DNA from: Rhizophagus clarus
Lineage: Eukaryota > Glomeromycota > Glomeromycetes > Glomerales > Glomeraceae
Direction of reading: 5' to 3'
NCBI GenBank assembly: GCA_015698045.1
Contig: BLAL01000187.1
Span: 372,001 to 436,000, forward strand
Length of the DNA: 64,000 nt
Shown here: positions 52,287 to 64,000 of the stretch, piece by piece
Layout: every line of letters begins with the position of its first letter
How positions within the stretch are numbered: position 1 is the first letter of the stretch
Position numbers and translations under genes: made by a program
Notes under the pieces: generated by a model
Database searches by the model: none
The model's input: the letters and a program-made list of their open reading frames with translations, nothing else
Told to the model about the DNA's origin: nothing

Positions 52287-53938
52287 ATTCAGGTAAGATA
52301 TATTGGTCACGTGCAACCAATCATATTCTTTAAAAATCGGGTAACCTAAGATTTTTTCACAAACTTTAATTTTATTCTACGGATTTTAAACCTCGTTTAA
52401 ATTATAAACATTATAGACTCACTTTAGATTCGCCTTTTAATTTATAAAATTCTTTTATAAAATCTTTTTACGGGAGTAAAGATGTAAATGAAGCTTGAAA
52501 TACAAAGTCTTTAAACTATAAAAATCTTTTAGAAAGTCTTTTTAAAACTATAGAATTCTTTTTTAAATTAAATACAAATTTCTTTTTATAAAAACGTTTT
52601 TTTAAAAGTCCCATTTTAATTTCATAGTATAATGTAACACGTTCGGAGGGAAAGGCTAAAAACAAGTTAATAAATCGGTAAATCTGATTATGGAAAATTT
52701 TTACCGAAAATCAAAAGAAATTTGATTTAAATGTTTTTGTAAATCGTCAATCACATTGTTGAAATTTTCAATATTTTTCCCGTAATTAAAAAATAAAAAA
52801 TCCTATGAAAAATGTATGAAATTTTCCCATGAAAATAAAATTATTACAAATGATCCAAACTATTTAAAGTAATATTGTGATTTCTTTTTTTGTTTAAAAC
52901 TTTTTTATATTTATTTTTATCCATGAAGAAAAAAAAAAAAGGGTAATTTATTTGGTATATAAAATATATTTTCGTGAGATAAATAAAAATAATTGTTTTT
53001 GTTGTTTTTGTAAACTATGAATTAAAAAAAAGAAAACTGGGTTTAAAATATGTGTATTAAACATGACATGTAACACAATCGATGAATGTTACCTAAAACA
53101 AACAAAAAATAACAACGAAAACCTGTAACTCAACGAAAACCTGTAACTTTTACAATTCATCCTTGCTTTTTATTCTTTGTTTTGTTTTTCCTTAAATATG
53201 AATATAATGAAAGACAAATTATCTTTGTCTTTTTTTGTTGGGGTCGTTATTGATTTAGCTTTTTTATGCGCGATTGCGCGTCAATGACATAAATTATCAA
53301 TTTTTAGTCAATTCATGTAACATTAATTATCAGTAACAATATCCATCAACATCTTTTTAAAATATGCAATCTCAAACATCTCCAAAAATTTAAATAGAAT
53401 TTGGAACGCATCGGGAACATACGAAAAGGGAAGGAAATCAACTTATTTTTATTTCTTGTATAAAATTAAAATGGCCAATAAAAATACTTTAAAGAACGCG
53501 ATTTGGGAGATTTTCTAAAATTGGTATTGTTTAGATATAATTAGAAAAATATATAATGATATCTTATTTATTTTTTTTTTTTATTTATTTTATTTTATAA
53601 CTTGATTTTATAATTCACATCCAGCAATCATTTAAATTACGATTTACTAATATGGTTAACCATAAAAAAAATTTTTTTTTTTCTCGTTTTGTGCTTATAA
53701 TAAATACTTATTTGAAGTTTGACAACCGCGGTACAAAAATCGTAATTTTTTTTTTTCTTTTTTCTTTTTTTTTTTTTTTCTTCTCTTTTAACATTAATTG
53801 TTTCACTCTTAATCATCTTTAATCATCTTTTCTTAATCGTTTTAACCATTTGCATAATCGATCGTTAATGTTCTAATTGTATAATCTCCGGTTCTTTAAA
53901 TCGTTCAATTATTCAAAATATAGATTCATCTCTAGAAA
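52287..53938. other. AT-rich intergenic DNA upstream of NOX
   Basis: No gene recognised. The last 250 bp (T/C-rich, 53740-53900) are the likely promoter and 5' untranslated region of the NADPH oxidase gene. Confidence 0.5.
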
Positions 53939-55624
53939 ATGGTCGAATCATTCTTTGAAAGAGAATTTGCACCAAAACGTTTGTTGTTTTGGATATTTTG
54001 GTTAGGTAGTCATGCAGGTTTATTTGCATATGGTTATATTAAACAAAGGGATGACCCAGAACTTAGTAGGCTTACGAATATTGGATTATCCGTATTAATG
54101 TCTCGTGGTGCCGGTTTATGTCTAGCTTATGATGGTGCATTGATTCTTTTACCAGTTTGTAGAAATATAATAAGATATTTACGTCTCACTTTTTTGAACA
54201 AATTGATTCCTTTTGATGAAAATATTTGGTTCCATCGTCAAGTTGCTTATTCCATTTTATTTTGGACTTTAATTCATACTTTTTCTCATTATATTAATTT
54301 TATAAGAGCTGAAGAATTAAATATTTCTTCGGCTTGGGCTATTCATTATAAAGCTCCCGCTGGTATAACTGGTCATATTATGTTACTTATAATGGTTTTA
54401 ATGTATACTTCTGCTCATCGTTCTATAAGGCAACAATCTTTTGAAACTTTTTGGTATACTCATCATTTAGCTTTCATCTTTATGTTATGTCTTTATACTC
54501 ATGCCGTTGGTTGTTTCGTAAAAACAAATCCTGATATTGTACCAAAACGTTGTAAAGGTTATTTCTCTTGGCATTTCACAATTTGGGGTGGAATCATTTA
54601 TTTCTTTGAACGCGTTTTAAGAGAATTTAGAAGTCGTCAAGAAACTCAAATTACAAAAGTCCTTAATCATCGATCAAACACTTTTGAAATTTTATTTACA
54701 AAACCATCATTTAAATATAAAGCAGGTCAATACTTATATTTAAATGTACCACAAATTTCAAGTCTTCAATGGCATCCTTTCACCATCACTTCTGCTCCTG
54801 ATGATCCTTATGTTTCTGTACATATTCGTCAAGTTGGTGATTTTACTGAAGAGCTGGCTGAATTACTTGGTTGTAATTTAATAACTGATAAAGATTATGT
54901 ACCAAGAGAATTACCAAAACTTCGTATTGATGGTCCTTTTGGTGCTCCTGCTGAAGATGTTTTTAATAATGAAATTGCAATCTTGGTTGGTTGTGGTATC
55001 GGTGTAACTCCTTTCGGTTCCATCTTAAAAAATATTTGGTAAGCATAATTTTAACGTGATTATTAATGATACTTTGTATACAATATTCTTGTATATATTA
55101 ATGAATGATTTCTTGTATATATCAATTAATATCAACTAATTAATTCACATCTTTTTTTTTTTAGGTATCAACAACAAAATAATAGACCATCAAAATTACG
55201 TCGTGTAGAATTCTTTTGGATTTGTCGTGAAATTGGATCATTTGAATGGTTTCAATCATTATTAAAAACATTAGAAGCAACACAATCGGGTGGATTTTTA
55301 AATTTTCATATTTATCTTACATCAAAATTACGTGAATCAGTTATTCAAAATATTATTATAAATGATGTATCAAGTTTATTTGATCCTTTAACAGATTTGG
55401 AATCACGTACTCATTATGGTAGACCAAATTTTAATGATATTTTCTTAAAATTAAAAAAGTCTATAGAAAGTGGTAAATATTTAACTGGTGTTGAAAAACT
55501 TGCTACTACTAATATTGGTGTATATTATTGTGGTCCTTCCTCTTTAGCAAAAGTTCTTAAAAATGATTGTAATAAGGCTAATTCTAAAGAGATAAAATTT
55601 AATTTTCATAAAGAACGTTATTAA
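53939..55624 (+). CDS. nox: NADPH oxidase (2 exons, 519 aa)
   Basis: Exons 53939-55038 and 55165-55624. The intron, 55039-55164, starts GTAAGC and ends in a T-run plus TTAG; the codon split by it completes a Trp. The N-terminal half is the ferric-reductase-like membrane domain with paired haem histidines (FHRQVAYSILFWTLIHTFSHY and WYTHHLAFIFMLCLYTHAVGC). The FAD motif is HPFTITSAP, the NADPH motif GCGIGVTPFGS, and the end is YYCGPSSLAKVL...FHKERY, typical of NoxA/NoxB-type enzymes. It transfers electrons from NADPH across a membrane to oxygen, making superoxide for signalling and development. Length fits fungal Nox. A decayed partial copy lies at 48268-49460. Confidence 0.93.
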
Positions 55625-58600
55625 AATAATAATAATAATAAAAAAAAAAAAGAAAGAAAGAAAAACAAAATTCTTGGCGAAAGGTTTTAAAAAGTAAAGT
55701 CAAAAAATCACTGTAATTATATATAAATATACTACTATATATTAAATTTTTTTTTTTTTTTTTTAGTAGAAAAAAATTACTATATTATTATTTTCTTCAT
55801 GTATTTTTATAGTAAGTACCATTATCATTTTTATCGTTTATATTATTTGATCAAAAATTTAGACTAGAATTAAAAAATACTGGTTTGAAAAATCTTAAAT
55901 AAATATGGTTAAACATTAACCGCACCGAAAACAAATGTTTTATTGATAATTATATTCTAGTGTTATACCAATTACATATAATTATTACATATATTATCAT
56001 TATGTATTTTATATCAACTGGAAAACAACTTTTTGCCCATTGTGTTCATTTTCCAAATCCAATTTAACTAACCTTTCTAGAAATTTACAACATGATCAGG
56101 TATAAAACACTCCTATGAAAACTCTATTAGTTTCTTTCATTTTATAAGTTTTTTTTTTTTTTTGAGGTTTCTTTCCTTCAGATTTGTAAATTCGACATTT
56201 ATATTCGTCATTGGAAGGTTTCCAAGAATCAAAATATGGGTGTTCCGAAGTTTTTCCGAGGTTGTCACACAAGTATATACGGCATTTCCGGCATTTCAGA
56301 AGTGAATTTGTAATATCTGAGCAATATACTTCTATTTTATTATCCATATTATAAGTTATAAATAATTATTGATAATTACCGAAGAATGATGTCTTCCGGA
56401 AAAAGCAATTGGTCCACTCTCGATATCCCACCTCATTAAGATAGGAACAATTCTCTTTGATCCATATTCCTAATGATTCCTTTAATCATTTAAACAGCAA
56501 AATATTGTTAAGAAAGAAAAATAGTAACATGTTCCCAGTCCATGAATTGATAAAGGTTTTTTTGTGGAATCCTTTCTATCGAGCTGCGTGTTTGTATAAG
56601 AATCTGAGAAATCTCCCGATTCATATTCCTTGAATTTGCTTCGCATATCAACACTTTAATATCTGTAAACTATAAAAGACAAATTGCCTATTGCGATTAT
56701 ATTGTCACCATGATTCCATCCTATTGATCTCATCATTGGACCAGTGATAGCAAGAACAAAAGAAAATAGTGTTACCATGACTTCTTTGTGGGTCTCCGAG
56801 ATGCTTGATCCGCTAGAATGTTTTGCAACCCTGGTATGTGTTCTACTTTCAGCTGGATGTCTCTCTTTAAGCATAGATTCCTGTCATTAACAATAAGGGC
56901 GTTGACAACATCCCTCGTTGCCGGGCTAAGTTTAAGTCCAGCTTGTCCTAAACCTGTTCGTCAAATGTCCTTGACCCTACATTAAAGTCGTCTATATATA
57001 TTACAACGAATTGCCACAATATATCTCTTAATATGGTATCTATCCACTGTTCTCATCAGCTCAAGACAAGCTCTACACATATAATCTTGTGTTAGGGTTA
57101 ACTTGTTTATTTTCATTACTTTCTGGAAACAGTTGTCCAAAATTCTCTACCATATATATTATGGTGTTCCCGATTTTTCTCTTCTTGGCTTTTCAACCAA
57201 CGCATCCGTAATAGGATTGTGCCATTTTGGTTGTTGAATACAGTGTGGAGCGTATACAATATGGAGCGCATGCACATTTTGTATTGTACATGCGTACATA
57301 TGTGCGTACAATATGGGCGTTGTACGATGTGGCGTCAAATAAGACATGCCGACACATGGAGTCTCTAAACACTCGCTTCTGCCAATTCTTTTTCTATGTC
57401 GTCCCTCTTGGTCGGCATCAGAATGATTTCACTACTAAAGAAAATTGATGCTTTATATAAAAGAACAATGCAGTCGACTTCTTACTTACTAAGTGAAAAT
57501 AGTTTTCGGTGTTTTTGAACAGGGTCCGACCAGATTGTTTTCTTTCTGATCCGGTGCCTTTCTTTTTAATTTTTTTTTTTTTGCTTCCGCTAATTCTGAA
57601 GCTTCTTTATCCCCTTCTTATACTGGTCGTAAATGACTGTACCATCTTAGTTTGGATCTTTCGGTAATTTCTTTGCCATGAATAATTATTATATGTCCAA
57701 TTGGACCAATAGCTATTTTTGGGATGATAGATCCAATTGTTTGATTATAATTCGCATTTTGATTTCGAATTCTATGATTTGGAGGTTAACGCTCGATTAG
57801 AATTAAATACATCAAGTACCGAGATCAATCCAATGAATATATGAGAGTTTCCGAATGTAAAATTCTATTGATCTCGACTGAGGGTTTTGATTTGGAGGTA
57901 CGTTCTTCTTGCGGAAATCTAGAACGCCCTATCAGAGTGAGCTACAATAAAAAAAAATAAATGAGAACATTAGTGCACAACGAATAGATAGGTGAATAGC
58001 AAATAACTTACTTTGTGTATAATACCAGCTCTGCATTCTCTTTCTCCATTTTCTGGCATTCTTATTAGTAACTGTCGATGATCTTTACTTCAAATCCTTG
58101 ATCACAATTATCCTTTCAGTGGATTTTCCCCCGTCTTCCGGAGAATGATACATATTGGTAATTTGGCATTAATAATCGGCTGTAATGCAAGTAGAACGTG
58201 TTCAGCTTCTCTTGTTATTAACACCTCTCCTCTTTCTCCTTGCAATATCACAAGTAACCGATTAGCGATCAGCCATCGTTTTCGAAATAGCTACGCATAA
58301 AAAAGCTTCGTAAGCAACGTTTAAATATTAAAACTTCAGCAGTATAAATCGTTACATACTCGGGGATGTTTCCTTTATCATTTTCTTTATCCATTTTCTC
58401 TTGTAAAAAAAATCGACTTTGTGTGCGGATTCAATATCATCCTGTTTAGATCTGATGGCATTAATAGCAGAAGTCATCAACTATCTTGTTTCCTTTGGAT
58501 TATTTATCTTTTCGTTATACATATCCCAAACCTCAACCTTTTTCACTGCCAACCGCAATCAGTGGCAACTCAGGCTGTAGAATTGATCAAATAAAATTAA

Positions 58601-58949
58601 AAATGAGAAAAACCGGGTTAAAAGACCGAAAAATATCGTTCAGAGGATCAGAGCAGCTTTACAAATGAAATCCAATTTTTCATCTAAATTACTTTCTTTT
58701 ACTAAAACCTCTTGGGCTATGTTAATCCAAAAGTCTACGTGTTTATAAACAACGGTTTATGTAAAAGTGTTTTCATTAGCGTTGTATAGTTCGATTCTCT
58801 TGGATATTTTAAATTGTTAAAGCATTTTTACAAGAGTTATAAGTGAGTTTAGGAAGCTAAATGAAAATTGTGATTGTTGCTACTTTATATGGACAAAAGA
58901 AAGCGGTGTATGTGACAAATAGAGATCAGGCGTTTTGAGATACCTGATA
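55625..58949. other. Region with no clear intact gene
   Basis: Mostly AT-rich. Two weak candidates are on the minus strand: a Cys-containing frame at 56096-56347 (83 aa, LLKCRKC...) and a possible degraded spliced gene over about 56650-58480, where GTAAGT- and GTATGT-like donor sites and a 60-codon open stretch (about 58270-58100) occur. Neither is recognised. Confidence 0.35.
56096..56347 (-). CDS. Possible small Cys-rich protein (83 aa)
   Basis: ATG at 56347, with LLKCRKCRIYLCDN and a later YKCRIYKSE followed by a Lys-rich tail. It could be a zinc-binding fragment. There is no homologue in the window and no other support, so this is a weak call. Confidence 0.3.
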   Translation of the reverse strand: MDNKIEVYCSDITNSLLKCRKCRIYLCDNLGKTSEHPYFDSWKPSNDEYKCRIYKSEGKKPQKKKKTYKMKETNRVFIGVFYT

Positions 58950-59336
58950 TGGTGGCTGTCATCTATAAACCACACAGTCCGAAATTTTATAAATGTGTTT
59001 ATTTATATTGTGTAACTTAATTTTACAATACTTTATTTAAATATAAATTTTGCCGCGTAAGCGGCAAAATTTTTTTTTGCTATATTCCATGGAATTTTTA
59101 AAAAAAAGTCCGAAATTTTTCATTTTTATTATGGTTACTTACTAAAATTACCTATTTTTGATCCATAATAGAACTTAATATTATTATTAAATCTTATAAA
59201 ACAAACCGATAGAAATGTGCAGTTTGTGTTGCTCTATCATTTTATCGGTTTAGTTTTTTTTTATGTCACTTGGTTCATGATTTATAAAAGTTTGAAGTCA
59301 CATAATATTATTGTGGTTTATAGGTGACAGCCACCA
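58950..59336. mobile_element. TA-flanked MITE (Tc1/mariner-like, 387 bp)
   Basis: Inverted ends TGGTGGCTGTCATCTATAAA and TTTATAGGTGACAGCCACCA (one mismatch) extend about 26 bp, flanked by TA at 58948 and 59337. The centre has a GC hairpin (TTGCCGCGTAAGCGGCAA at about 59051). Confidence 0.85.
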
Positions 59337-61110
59337 TACCTGGGATAAATAGAACGCGTTAACGCGACCATCACATGAACGTGACGATTAGACATCACAC
59401 CTTTCGCCCAAAGATCAACTGATATTTTGATTATCTATGTAATACAACTATAAAATTTTTCATGTTATAATACAAAATATTCTACCCTTAATGATTAATT
59501 AAAATTATGCATCAAAATTTACCAACAATATGTTTCTATTATATTGAAAGTTACGAAATCGAAGATAGGAGGTATTATTATTTGTTGTAGGTTGAATTAT
59601 TATATCTTTGAAAACTGAAAATATTTAATCTAATCTCAAAAAAAGAAAAAAATGGACGAACCTAATTTGAAATTATTCGCTCATCTCATTATTTATAGAT
59701 GAACTTGTGTGAGAAACGGATCAATTGGTTATCAATCTTAAACATCTTGATTCAAAAAAAAAAAAAAAAAAAAACTTGTTTCCGGTTGTAAAATCCCGTG
59801 ATTAAAAAAAAATCTTACGCGAAAAAAATCCGAGATTTTCCGATATCTCACATTTTTGAATTTAGAAATTCATATTCACACGTTATCATTATTATTTAAA
59901 TAATGTAACATAACTACGCTCCACGAGTGCAACTTGCAGATTAGTAATAATGGAATTCAGTATGTCATTCAATTTAAACATAAACATGTTTATTAATGGT
60001 AAAAAATTTTTTTAGGTTCCAGATAAAAAAAACTCTGCAATCTGCATTTCAATCCTACCTTGTATTCTTTCTTGTATTACTATTTTGACGTCAATTATTA
60101 TTGTAACGCAATGCCAGTTTCGTAAACTTGAGATACATTTCCAAAGTTGGACATATTAAACGCTATTTTTTTTTTAATTTCACTATAAATATCGAAGGAA
60201 TCAGGGAAAGGAAGGGCGAGTAAGGGAGGAAAGGAGGAGAAAAGAGAGAAGGATTTTATGAAAGGTGCAATTTCAAATTGGAACAGCCTGATATTTAATT
60301 ATAGAACTATAATCGTCATTCGAAATTTTGAGTCATGTGATTCATATACTTTTGACAATTTTTGGACTGAAAAGCTTGTTTCGAACTGGTTTCATATTGT
60401 TTCAATTGAATGCGTTTACGCAATAAGATCTAAACTTAACCGAGTATAAGTTTACTATGTTTGAACGACGTGCAGGAATAACAAAGAAGTCAAAAATAAC
60501 CGTTGTTCACTTGTCAAATCTAAAATAACACAAGAAAATAAAGATTTCTTATAGCAAGTTTGAATAAGACCATAAATAATGAGTGTATTTGAAAGTCATT
60601 TATAGTATACTAATATTCCGACAATATGCTTTTTTAAACAATGGATAAATTCTTATCCAGGAAATGACTAAATATCGTTTGCCTTTTTTAAAAGCTTGTG
60701 ATTAATTAATTATAAAACCCGTTGTACAACCAAAAGTATTTTCATTAGCTAAAATCTTCAAGGTAATTTTCAATTGATTGATAAATTTGGATTATAAAAA
60801 TATTTTTTTACAAAAAAAAAGGATTTTCATTTTTTTTTTGGTTGTACGCCCACACTTAAATGTTTTCTTTTACAAATCAAGCCCACGTGTGCAAATTTAA
60901 TTATAAAAATTCTCTGTAATTAGAATAAGGAGAGATATAAATTTTCTTTCCTGCTTTTCATTTTTACCTGTTTTTTTTATTAAGCTTCTTTGACATATAA
61001 ATTTAGAGATTTTTGGATTGTTTTTTTTTTTTTTTTTTAATAAAAAAAGAGAGAAATTGACCTTATTTTTTTATATTAAATACATTCACACATTATATTA
61101 ATTAATTATC
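59337..61110. other. Intergenic DNA upstream of the ATG22-like gene
   Basis: AT-rich with long A and T runs (59755, 61021). The small frame 60258-60449 has no recognisable content. The 61000-61110 segment is the likely 5' untranslated region of the next gene. Confidence 0.45.
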
Positions 61111-62981
61111 ATGTCAGGAAAACCATGGCAACTCGATACAGAAATACCTACACCATCATTATTTTCACCAAATTCATCAAATGTTGATGTTAGTTCAACA
61201 AGTATTGCAGATGAATCAACATTAGGAAAAGATATTGTAGTAAGTCTAGTTGATGATAATAGTTATAATGATAAAATGGAGAAAGAGGAAGAGGAAGAGG
61301 AAGAGGAAGTGGAAGAACTTCCGGTCACATCTAAAGAATTAAAAGGATGGTATATATACAATGCGGCGGTAAGAGAAATTTTATGAGTAGATGTGCAAAA
61401 CTTTTTGTCTTTCACTTTTAATAATTAACTTATTTGTGCACAATTTTATTATTTTTAGACTGAAGCATACAGCGTTGTTGCTATATCAGCATTTATTCCA
61501 ATAATATTAGAAAATCTTGCAAGCGAAGCAGGATATAAATTAGATCATGTAACTCCTTGTGATACTTCTATAAAAGGCTACCAATGCGTAACAAGATATG
61601 GAACAGGATTTGTTGATACAGCAAGTTTTTCTTTATATACCATATCTATATCAGTATTTATTCAATGCTTGGTATACATTGGAGTTGGGTCCCTTGCTGA
61701 TCATGGAGAAAATCGAAAAAAATTTCTTTTATTCTTTTCATATATTGGAGCAATTTCAACCATTGCTTTCTTATTAGTAATAAAATCAAGTTTATACTGG
61801 TTAGCAGGATTATTAACAATTATATCGTAAGTAATATATTATATATATATTTATTTATTGATTTATTTATTTATTTTTAAATAACGATATTAATATATTT
61901 TTTTATAAAAAATCGTGATAGTAATGTATGCTTTGGAGCTGCATATGTATTTTATTTGGCATATATTCCAACATTCACACGTGCTCATCCAGATGTCATT
62001 GAAGCTAATAGATCGGGTAAAACTATACAAGAAATATCAAAAATCGAAGATATAGTATCAAATAAATTTTCATCACATTCAATTGCAATCGGATATGCAT
62101 CAGGAGTACTGATATTAATAATAGCTGCAGTAATATCATATTTTATGAATCAATCCACTTATGGTCTTCAAGTAGGAACAGCATTAGCAGGAGTTTGGTG
62201 GTTAATACTTTTAACATTTCCAACACTTTGGTTACAAAAAAGAAAAAATCCTCCATTACCAAAAGGAGAAAATTTCTTATTTTATTCATTTAAAAGGGTA
62301 GGAAAGACACTTGGTTCAGCGAAAAAATTGTCACAATCAATTAAATTCTTAATTTCTTGGTTTTTATTATCAGATGGGTTTAGTACTATTGTTTCAGTTG
62401 CAATAATATTTGGGAAAAAAAATCTTGAAATAGATAACACACAATTAACAATTGCGGCAATCATAATACCGATTTGTGCATTTATTGGTGTTTACATCTT
62501 TTTATTTTTACAAAGAAAATTTGGATTATCAACAAAAACAATGATATTAATTACAGGTGGATTTCATTCTTTAATTCCAATATATGGATTGCTCGGATTT
62601 GTGACACCAATCGGATTTAAGTTTACAATAGAAATTTATATTTTTGCCGTATATTTTGGGTTCATGTTGGGAGCTGTACAAAGTTATTGTCGTGTTTTAT
62701 TTGGAAGCATGATTCCCAAAGGACATGAGAATGAATTTTTTGGTTTATATGAAATAACTGATAAAGGATCAAGTTGGATTGGACCTCTAATAACAGGATT
62801 AATTGGAGATTTGACTCATGATTTAAGATATGGTTTCTGGTTTTTACTTGTTATGATGATAATACCATTAATCATAATTTCTACTGTTAATGTTGAAAAA
62901 GGTAAAGAAGAAGCCGAGCAATATTATGAAAAGGAACAAATAAAAAAATTTGAAAAACTTAGAACAATAATTAGTAATTGA
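61111..62981 (+). CDS. atg22: ATG22-like vacuolar transporter (3 exons, 561 aa)
   Basis: Exons 61111-61368, 61459-61826 and 61922-62981. Both introns (61369-61458 and 61827-61921) have GTAAG donors and AG acceptors and keep the frame. The N-terminal 75 residues are soluble and end in an acidic run. Then KGWYIYNAA, a signature of Atg22, leads into about 12 hydrophobic segments of a major-facilitator fold. GYQCVTRYG, the loop with RAHPDV and the late segment GSMIPKGHENEFFGLYEITDKGSSW are typical of the family. Atg22 exports amino acids from the vacuole after autophagic breakdown. The gene is intact. Confidence 0.9.
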
Positions 62982-63667
62982 AATCACAAATCACGTTACT
63001 CATAATTCTGGGCAATTAGTCTCACATCTCTTTTTTTTTTGATTGTACAAATAAGGATCTCAATTTAGAAAGTTATAGATATACACAGATAAGGATTTTT
63101 CAAAGACTTGCCCTTTTTATTTTTTATTTTTTTTTTTTTTTTATTATATAACTAACATATTTATATATATAATAATAATTATGACTCATAAGTCTTAATA
63201 ATACTATTGTAATATAATTTATGCATTACCGATTAACCAATTTCCTTGAGCCACGTAAAAAAATAAATGTAAAAATTTGATTCATCTCTTTTATAAAAAT
63301 TTTAAAAAACCCTTTTCACTTTTCAACATGTATATATATATACGATTAATTTCAAGTGACCTAAAATAGAATTCAGGAAGAAACTTGTTCTCACAGCCAT
63401 CATTGACTCACGCATAAAATCTTGGCGTAACACTACACTAGATTACAATAAGTTTAGCCCAATCATTCAAATCAATACGTTTATTGAAATACAACAGGTT
63501 TTAATTTTGATCATCGAAGATTAGGTAACTATTGATAATATGTGATTAACCATAAATATCTTTCTGATTTCGTATAATATCGGTAAACAAATTCTTTGTA
63601 AAGGATGTTACAAAGATTGCGACATTATTATCTTTTTGAGAAGTTCAATAGCCAGTCAGAAAAAAAT

Positions 63668-63703
<36 letters not shown>

Positions 63704-64000
63704 GAAAAAAAAACGAAGCCTTTTTATAAAGACATGATAATACCTTTTGTTTATCCGTTAAAGGTTAAGTTCAAGTTGTAAAAAAAAATCTGCCGTAACT
63801 AAACAAGAAGGTTATTTACTTAACAAGATTAATACCAGATATATTGGTTTTGGGTCTGACTATCCGAAATATTGCCGTTTATTTTTTTTGGGTTCGGCTT
63901 ATAATTTATCAGTTTTTTTTTTTTATTATGTAGTAACTTCCCCCCGAACTTCGTAGTAACAGAAAATAGCCTAGATCAAGTCTCATGACAAAAAAAAAAA
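62982..64000. other. AT-rich 3' flank, no gene seen
   Basis: The 3' untranslated region of the ATG22-like gene and intergenic DNA, with long T and A runs (63120, 63665) and TA repeats. No further gene, RNA gene or repeat family is recognised. Confidence 0.5.

Overview
The window looks like nuclear DNA of an arbuscular mycorrhizal fungus (Glomeromycotina, Rhizophagus-like). It is very AT-rich, has short GT-AG introns and the standard genetic code, and carries gene families I associate with that group (SAM-domain/PD-(D/E)XK 'Crinkler-type' proteins, a Uma2-like nuclease, F-box/LRR and coiled-coil repeat families). Identifications rest on reading motifs and translations; no database search was run.

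The centre (16719-47858, about 31.1 kb) is one large Maverick/Polinton-like DNA element. It has about 2.2-kb terminal inverted repeats (TIRs), a 5-bp (or 6-bp) target duplication GGTAT, and a perfect 46-bp palindrome at each tip. The left arm reads inward: AEP primase + SF3 helicase, a tyrosine-recombinase-like protein, a small coiled-coil protein, a DDE integrase with a C-terminal zinc-ribbon/nuclease extension, and an A32-like packaging ATPase. The right arm reads inward with a family B DNA polymerase. The middle holds cargo: SAM-nuclease-kinase, zinc-motif proteins, SAM-nuclease, a Crinkler header, F-box/LRR, a retropepsin fragment, a Gag-like CCHC protein with a retropepsin, a helix-turn-helix-like protein and a tail-anchored coiled coil. 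I see no jelly-roll capsid or adenovirus-type protease gene.

Each TIR also contains an outward-facing zinc-finger ORF and the start codon plus first 15 codons of the adjacent replication gene. The polymerase and the primase-helicase therefore share the same N-terminus, and it contains a canonical PCNA-binding (PIP) box. The gag-pro region has two identical A9G-stop sites, each followed by an open -1 frame, and is also split by a 530-bp hAT-type MITE. Nearly all replication genes carry in-frame TAG or TGA codons, never TAA, so this copy is probably a young, recently inactivated element.

Left flank: 140-10560 is an old, AT-drifted copy of the same element family (primase, helicase, recombinase), broken by insertions. 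It is followed by a Crinkler/SAM-nuclease pseudogene block, an intact Uma2-like ORF, a second SAM-nuclease remnant and a coiled-coil gene. That coiled-coil gene was hit by a TA-flanked MITE, and the MITE was then hit by the Maverick. The gene's reading frame resumes on the far side at 47861.

Right flank: a truncated NADPH-oxidase pseudogene (48268-49460), AT-rich DNA with telomere-like repeats and MITEs, an intact NADPH oxidase gene (53939-55624, one intron), degenerate DNA with another MITE, and an intact ATG22-like gene (61111-62981, two introns).
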